Below are positions 61,752 through 64,000 of a DNA stretch of 64,000 bases, piece by piece. The translations under genes and the position numbers were made by a program. The DNA is from Variovorax sp. PBL-E5 (GTDB taxonomy: Bacteria > Pseudomonadota > Gammaproteobacteria > Burkholderiales > Burkholderiaceae_C). The notes under the pieces were generated by a model, which saw nothing but the letters and a program-made list of their open reading frames with translations, was not told where the DNA came from and searched no databases. Positions within the stretch are counted from its first letter, which is position 1; every line of letters starts with the position of its first letter. The stretch is taken from NCBI RefSeq assembly GCF_901827185.1, contig NZ_LR594671.1:2914001-2978000 (forward strand). The letters run 5' to 3'.

Positions 61752-61778
61752 CGCACAGCCATGACCTTGGAGAAAGAC

Positions 61779-63482
61779 ATGGCAAGCACCCTCACGGGTT
61801 TGAATCAGCGCGGCTCCCGTTGGTACATCAACATCGTCGTTCCACCTGACCTTCGCGAGGTCTACGGCAAGCGTGCGATGAACATTGCGCTTGGCACCAG
61901 CGACCGCCGAGAGGCCACCCTACAGGGCACCGTGAAGCGTGCCGAGTGGCTCGCCGACTTCGAGGCCACGCGCAGCGAACTCAACCCCTCGCCGGTGGAC
62001 GCGATAACGCCTGACATGGCTGCGCTCCTGGCCGCACGCATCCGCGCCGTTGTGCTCGGTCGCGATGACTTTCTTCGTTCCGATCTGCCGATGCTCGCTG
62101 AGATGGCCCGCGTGCGGCGCAGCCGCGTGCGCTTGAGCATTCCACAGGCCACCCCTACCGAGCGCCGTGTCGATGACCTGAGCGGGGCCACGGAGGATGA
62201 ACGCGGGGAACTGGTTGACTTGAACGCCTACCTGGATGGCAAGGCCGCTGTATCACTTGCAAGCCGGAACCTCGCTCGGGTGTTGCCGCATGTGCAAGCG
62301 GAGGCTGCAAAACTCGGGGTCTCGTTCGATGTGAAGACGCCGGGGGCTCGCGATGCCCTTCTCGCATGTTTGAAGGCGTACCGCACGGCGCACAAGGAGG
62401 TGAGCCTGAGGGACGCCGGGGAAGTCATCGACACGCCCGTAGTCCTCACGACGCCGAAGGCACTGAAGACCGCAAAGGCACGCACCCTACGCGATGTGTT
62501 CGGCAAATGGAAAACCTCAGGTGACTCCCCCCGCTCCGCCGACTCCATCGCGGCCTATGACCGCGCCCTGAAGCAATTCGAGGGACAACATAAGGGCCTC
62601 GCGCTGGCCGACATCACGCGGGAGATCGGCGATACCTACCGGACGTGGCTCCGTGAAAACTGCGCTACACCAAAGACCGCACGAGACCGCCTCACCGCGA
62701 TCAAGTCGCTTCTGAAGTTCGCGCACGAAACCCTTGAATGGCTTCCTCGACAACCATGGCGGGGCCTGGACATCAAAGCGCCGACGACAAACAAACGGAG
62801 GCCGTGGTCGGATGAAGAACTGAAGGCCCTATTCACCTCGCCCTTGCACACTGCGTATTCCCTTCCTGATGCCCGCTATGGTGGCCGAGAGGCGGCGTAT
62901 TGGATTCCCCTCCTGGGGCTGTTCACGGGTACTCGCTTGGGTGAACTCTGCCAACTGCGAACTGCTGATGTGCAGAAGGTCGAGGGCATCAACGTCTTGG
63001 TGCTGACGAACGAAGGCGAAGGCCAGAGCATCAAGAGCGATGCGGGGCACCGAAGCGTGCCGATTCACAGCGAACTCATCAGGCTCGGCTTTCTCAAGTA
63101 CGTGGAGACCGTCAAGAAGGCCCGTAGCGACTCCCTATGGCCGTCTCTACCGCTGCGCGAGGGGAAACCAAGCGACTTCTTCGGGCGCTGGTTCAAGGAC
63201 CATCGCAACGCCTTGGGCCTCACTGGCACACGGCCCGACTTCCATTGCTTCCGCCACACGGTGCGCCCGCTGATGCGCAAGGCGGGGCATAGCGAGGGGA
63301 CGATGGACAAGGTGACCGGGCACAAGACGGTCGGCAGCATCGGTACTGTGGTCTATGACCATCGCACGCTGAGCGAGGTTCAGGAGGCCGTGGAGGCGAT
63401 CCGATATCCAGCCCTGAAGTTGGCCGTTGTGGGGGTCGTAAACTCGCCCGAACAGAGGCGCACCGCCGCGCCCGGAAGTTGA
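61779..63482 (+). CDS. Tyrosine-type site-specific integrase, DUF6538-like N-terminus
   Basis: This 567-residue recombinase starts at the ATG at 61779, with GGAGA 6 bases upstream; an ATG at 61761 lacks one. The N-terminus RGSRWYINIVVPPDLREVYGKRAMNIALGTSDRREA is the DUF6538 type common in Burkholderiales island integrases. A core-binding SAM-like domain follows (DSIAAYDRALKQFEGQHKGL...KTARDRLTAIKSLLKFAHE). The catalytic domain has Arg386 (GTRLGELC), His489-x2-Arg492 (HCFRHT), His515 and the nucleophile Tyr526 (VVYDH), all present. It is the first gene of the element at ffs and likely acts at the ffs 3' end. Confidence 0.93.
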   Translation: MASTLTGLNQRGSRWYINIVVPPDLREVYGKRAMNIALGTSDRREATLQGTVKRAEWLADFEATRSELNPSPVDAITPDMAALLAARIRAVVLGRDDFLRSDLPMLAEMARVRRSRVRLSIPQATPTERRVDDLSGATEDERGELVDLNAYLDGKAAVSLASRNLARVLPHVQAEAAKLGVSFDVKTPGARDALLACLKAYRTAHKEVSLRDAGEVIDTPVVLTTPKALKTAKARTLRDVFGKWKTSGDSPRSADSIAAYDRALKQFEGQHKGLALADITREIGDTYRTWLRENCATPKTARDRLTAIKSLLKFAHETLEWLPRQPWRGLDIKAPTTNKRRPWSDEELKALFTSPLHTAYSLPDARYGGREAAYWIPLLGLFTGTRLGELCQLRTADVQKVEGINVLVLTNEGEGQSIKSDAGHRSVPIHSELIRLGFLKYVETVKKARSDSLWPSLPLREGKPSDFFGRWFKDHRNALGLTGTRPDFHCFRHTVRPLMRKAGHSEGTMDKVTGHKTVGSIGTVVYDHRTLSEVQEAVEAIRYPALKLAVVGVVNSPEQRRTAAPGS

Positions 63483-63484
63483 CC

Positions 63485-64000
63485 ATGGAAGATGTGCGAC
63501 AGATTTTCAGCCTTCTGCTCGGAGCATTGGTAGTCGGATTCTTAGTCTTCGTCGGCATTACTTCTTCCAAGATGGACAAGGCCCTGAAGATCGCCGAAAC
63601 CAAGAAAAAGTCAGATGCACGGGAGACTGCGGCGAAAGCTATCGAGGCCCAAGTGGAACTCGCTGAGCAAGCGTCCCGGCTGCTTCCAGATGTCGAGGGC
63701 GCAATAGATCTTCTGAAGACTCAATATGGATGGCGCGAGTTGGTCGAGACGATTGGGGTGCGGGGAAGACAGCTTGAATTGCTTCGATCTCTGCCGTCGT
63801 TTGGCACCGAAAACGTTCACCTTCCGAACATGCAAGCGGACCAATACAGTAACGACGAGCACCGCGTGGCTCGGCGAATCAACAGTATCACTACGCCGGC
63901 TGACGACGTTGGCTTTTGGGGCGATGACGCCTTCGCACAAGAGCCCACGGCTGCCATGCTTAAGGACTTAGTCACCGCAGGATTCGTATCAGTTGCCAAG
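63485..64000 (+). CDS. Hypothetical membrane-anchored coiled-coil protein, cut off by the window end
   Basis: The ATG at 63485 follows GGAAG by 7 bases and the integrase stop by 2. The frame is open for 172 codons to the end of the window. One membrane segment (LLLGALVVGFLVFVGITS, about residues 9-26) is followed by a charged helical region (MDKALKIAETKKKSDARETAAKAIEAQVELAEQASRLL), probably a coiled coil. A less regular part contains GVRGRQLELLRSLPSFG and FGDDAF-like acidic segments. I recognise no family. The position and coupling to the integrase suggest element cargo, such as an effector or immunity protein, but nothing in the sequence proves it. Confidence 0.72.
   Translation, partial: MEDVRQIFSLLLGALVVGFLVFVGITSSKMDKALKIAETKKKSDARETAAKAIEAQVELAEQASRLLPDVEGAIDLLKTQYGWRELVETIGVRGRQLELLRSLPSFGTENVHLPNMQADQYSNDEHRVARRINSITTPADDVGFWGDDAFAQEPTAAMLKDLVTAGFVSVAK

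Larger units (their letters stand above)
61665..64000 (+). mobile_element. Integrative element at the 3' end of ffs, right end outside the window
   Basis: A tyrosine integrase gene begins 115 bases after ffs and reads away from it. GC falls visibly relative to the preceding 60 kb, and the next gene has no counterpart in the core neighbourhood. Integrases of this kind recombine into the 3' ends of conserved RNA genes, leaving the RNA intact. I infer attL at or near the ffs 3' end. The other end is not in the window, so size and cargo are unknown. Confidence 0.7.

Overview
The window reads as a chromosome segment of a GC-rich betaproteobacterium, most likely a Comamonadaceae member close to Variovorax. 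The reasons are a Bug-type solute receptor remnant, a DUF3619/DUF3106 sigma-factor cluster, the ilvBHC-pssA-leuA order, the aat-bpt pair, the dnaX-ybaB-recR block beside the SRP RNA gene, and uniformly high GC. The genus is inference. The last 2.3 kb has lower GC and carries a tyrosine integrase.

Layout. 1-3.8 kb: remains of a CoA-ester catabolic operon (two CaiB/AMACR-type genes, one intact and one broken enoyl-CoA hydratase, a broken Bug receptor). 3.9-4.7 kb: tRNA-Asn with its own -10 box and terminator, a 48-codon FHA-domain stub and a small hypothetical gene. 4.8-8.4 kb: a QseBC/PmrAB-like two-component pair followed by a DegP protease with a perfect CTTAAG-N5-CTTAAG box in front. 8.4-12.9 kb: a PobR/PcaR-like regulator divergent from pobA, and an orphan CoxL-like molybdenum hydroxylase subunit. 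13-16.6 kb: aat-bpt N-degron transferases, an IclR regulator and a PBP7-like endopeptidase. 16.7-24.6 kb: branched-chain amino-acid genes ilvB-ilvH-ilvC-pssA-leuA-leuA on the minus strand, with what looks like a leucine attenuator (17-codon leader with tandem rare CTA codons, then a hairpin) between pssA and the first leuA.

24.8-33.7 kb: an ECF-type sigma factor translationally coupled to DUF3619, then DUF3106, RDD, dgkA and LOG; nadE-glnB; a FemAB/GNAT-like protein, an M20 peptidase and ppa. 33.9-41 kb: a K+-independent proton pyrophosphatase with an OmpA-like tail, a COG3687 hydrolase, several small uncharacterised genes, a PLD lipoprotein and a secreted peroxiredoxin. 41-48.6 kb: an aldehyde dehydrogenase and an amino-acid catabolic operon (M20 deacylase, MHS transporter, PLP dehydratase, cyclodeaminase-family reductase) with a divergent XRE-cupin regulator and an SDR. 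48.6-52.2 kb: moaA-mobA-moeA and a cyclic-nucleotide-binding protein. 52.2-58.2 kb: methyltransferase-rnhA, mltD and an NMT1/SsuABC-type ABC transporter with an internal terminator. 58.2-61.4 kb: MAPEG, recR, ybaB and dnaX, the last with an A9 slippery tract that would give a gamma-length product. 61.55-64 kb: the SRP RNA gene ffs, with an integrative element beginning directly after its 3' end and running out of the window.

The observations most worth following are the leuA attenuator, the dnaX slippage site, the PmrA/QseB-type box, the element at ffs, the OmpA-fused pyrophosphatase, the dehydratase/imine-reductase operon and the deletion fusion near 1.33 kb. No CRISPR array, insertion sequence, rRNA gene or replication origin was recognised. 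No gene-free stretch exceeds 300 bases.
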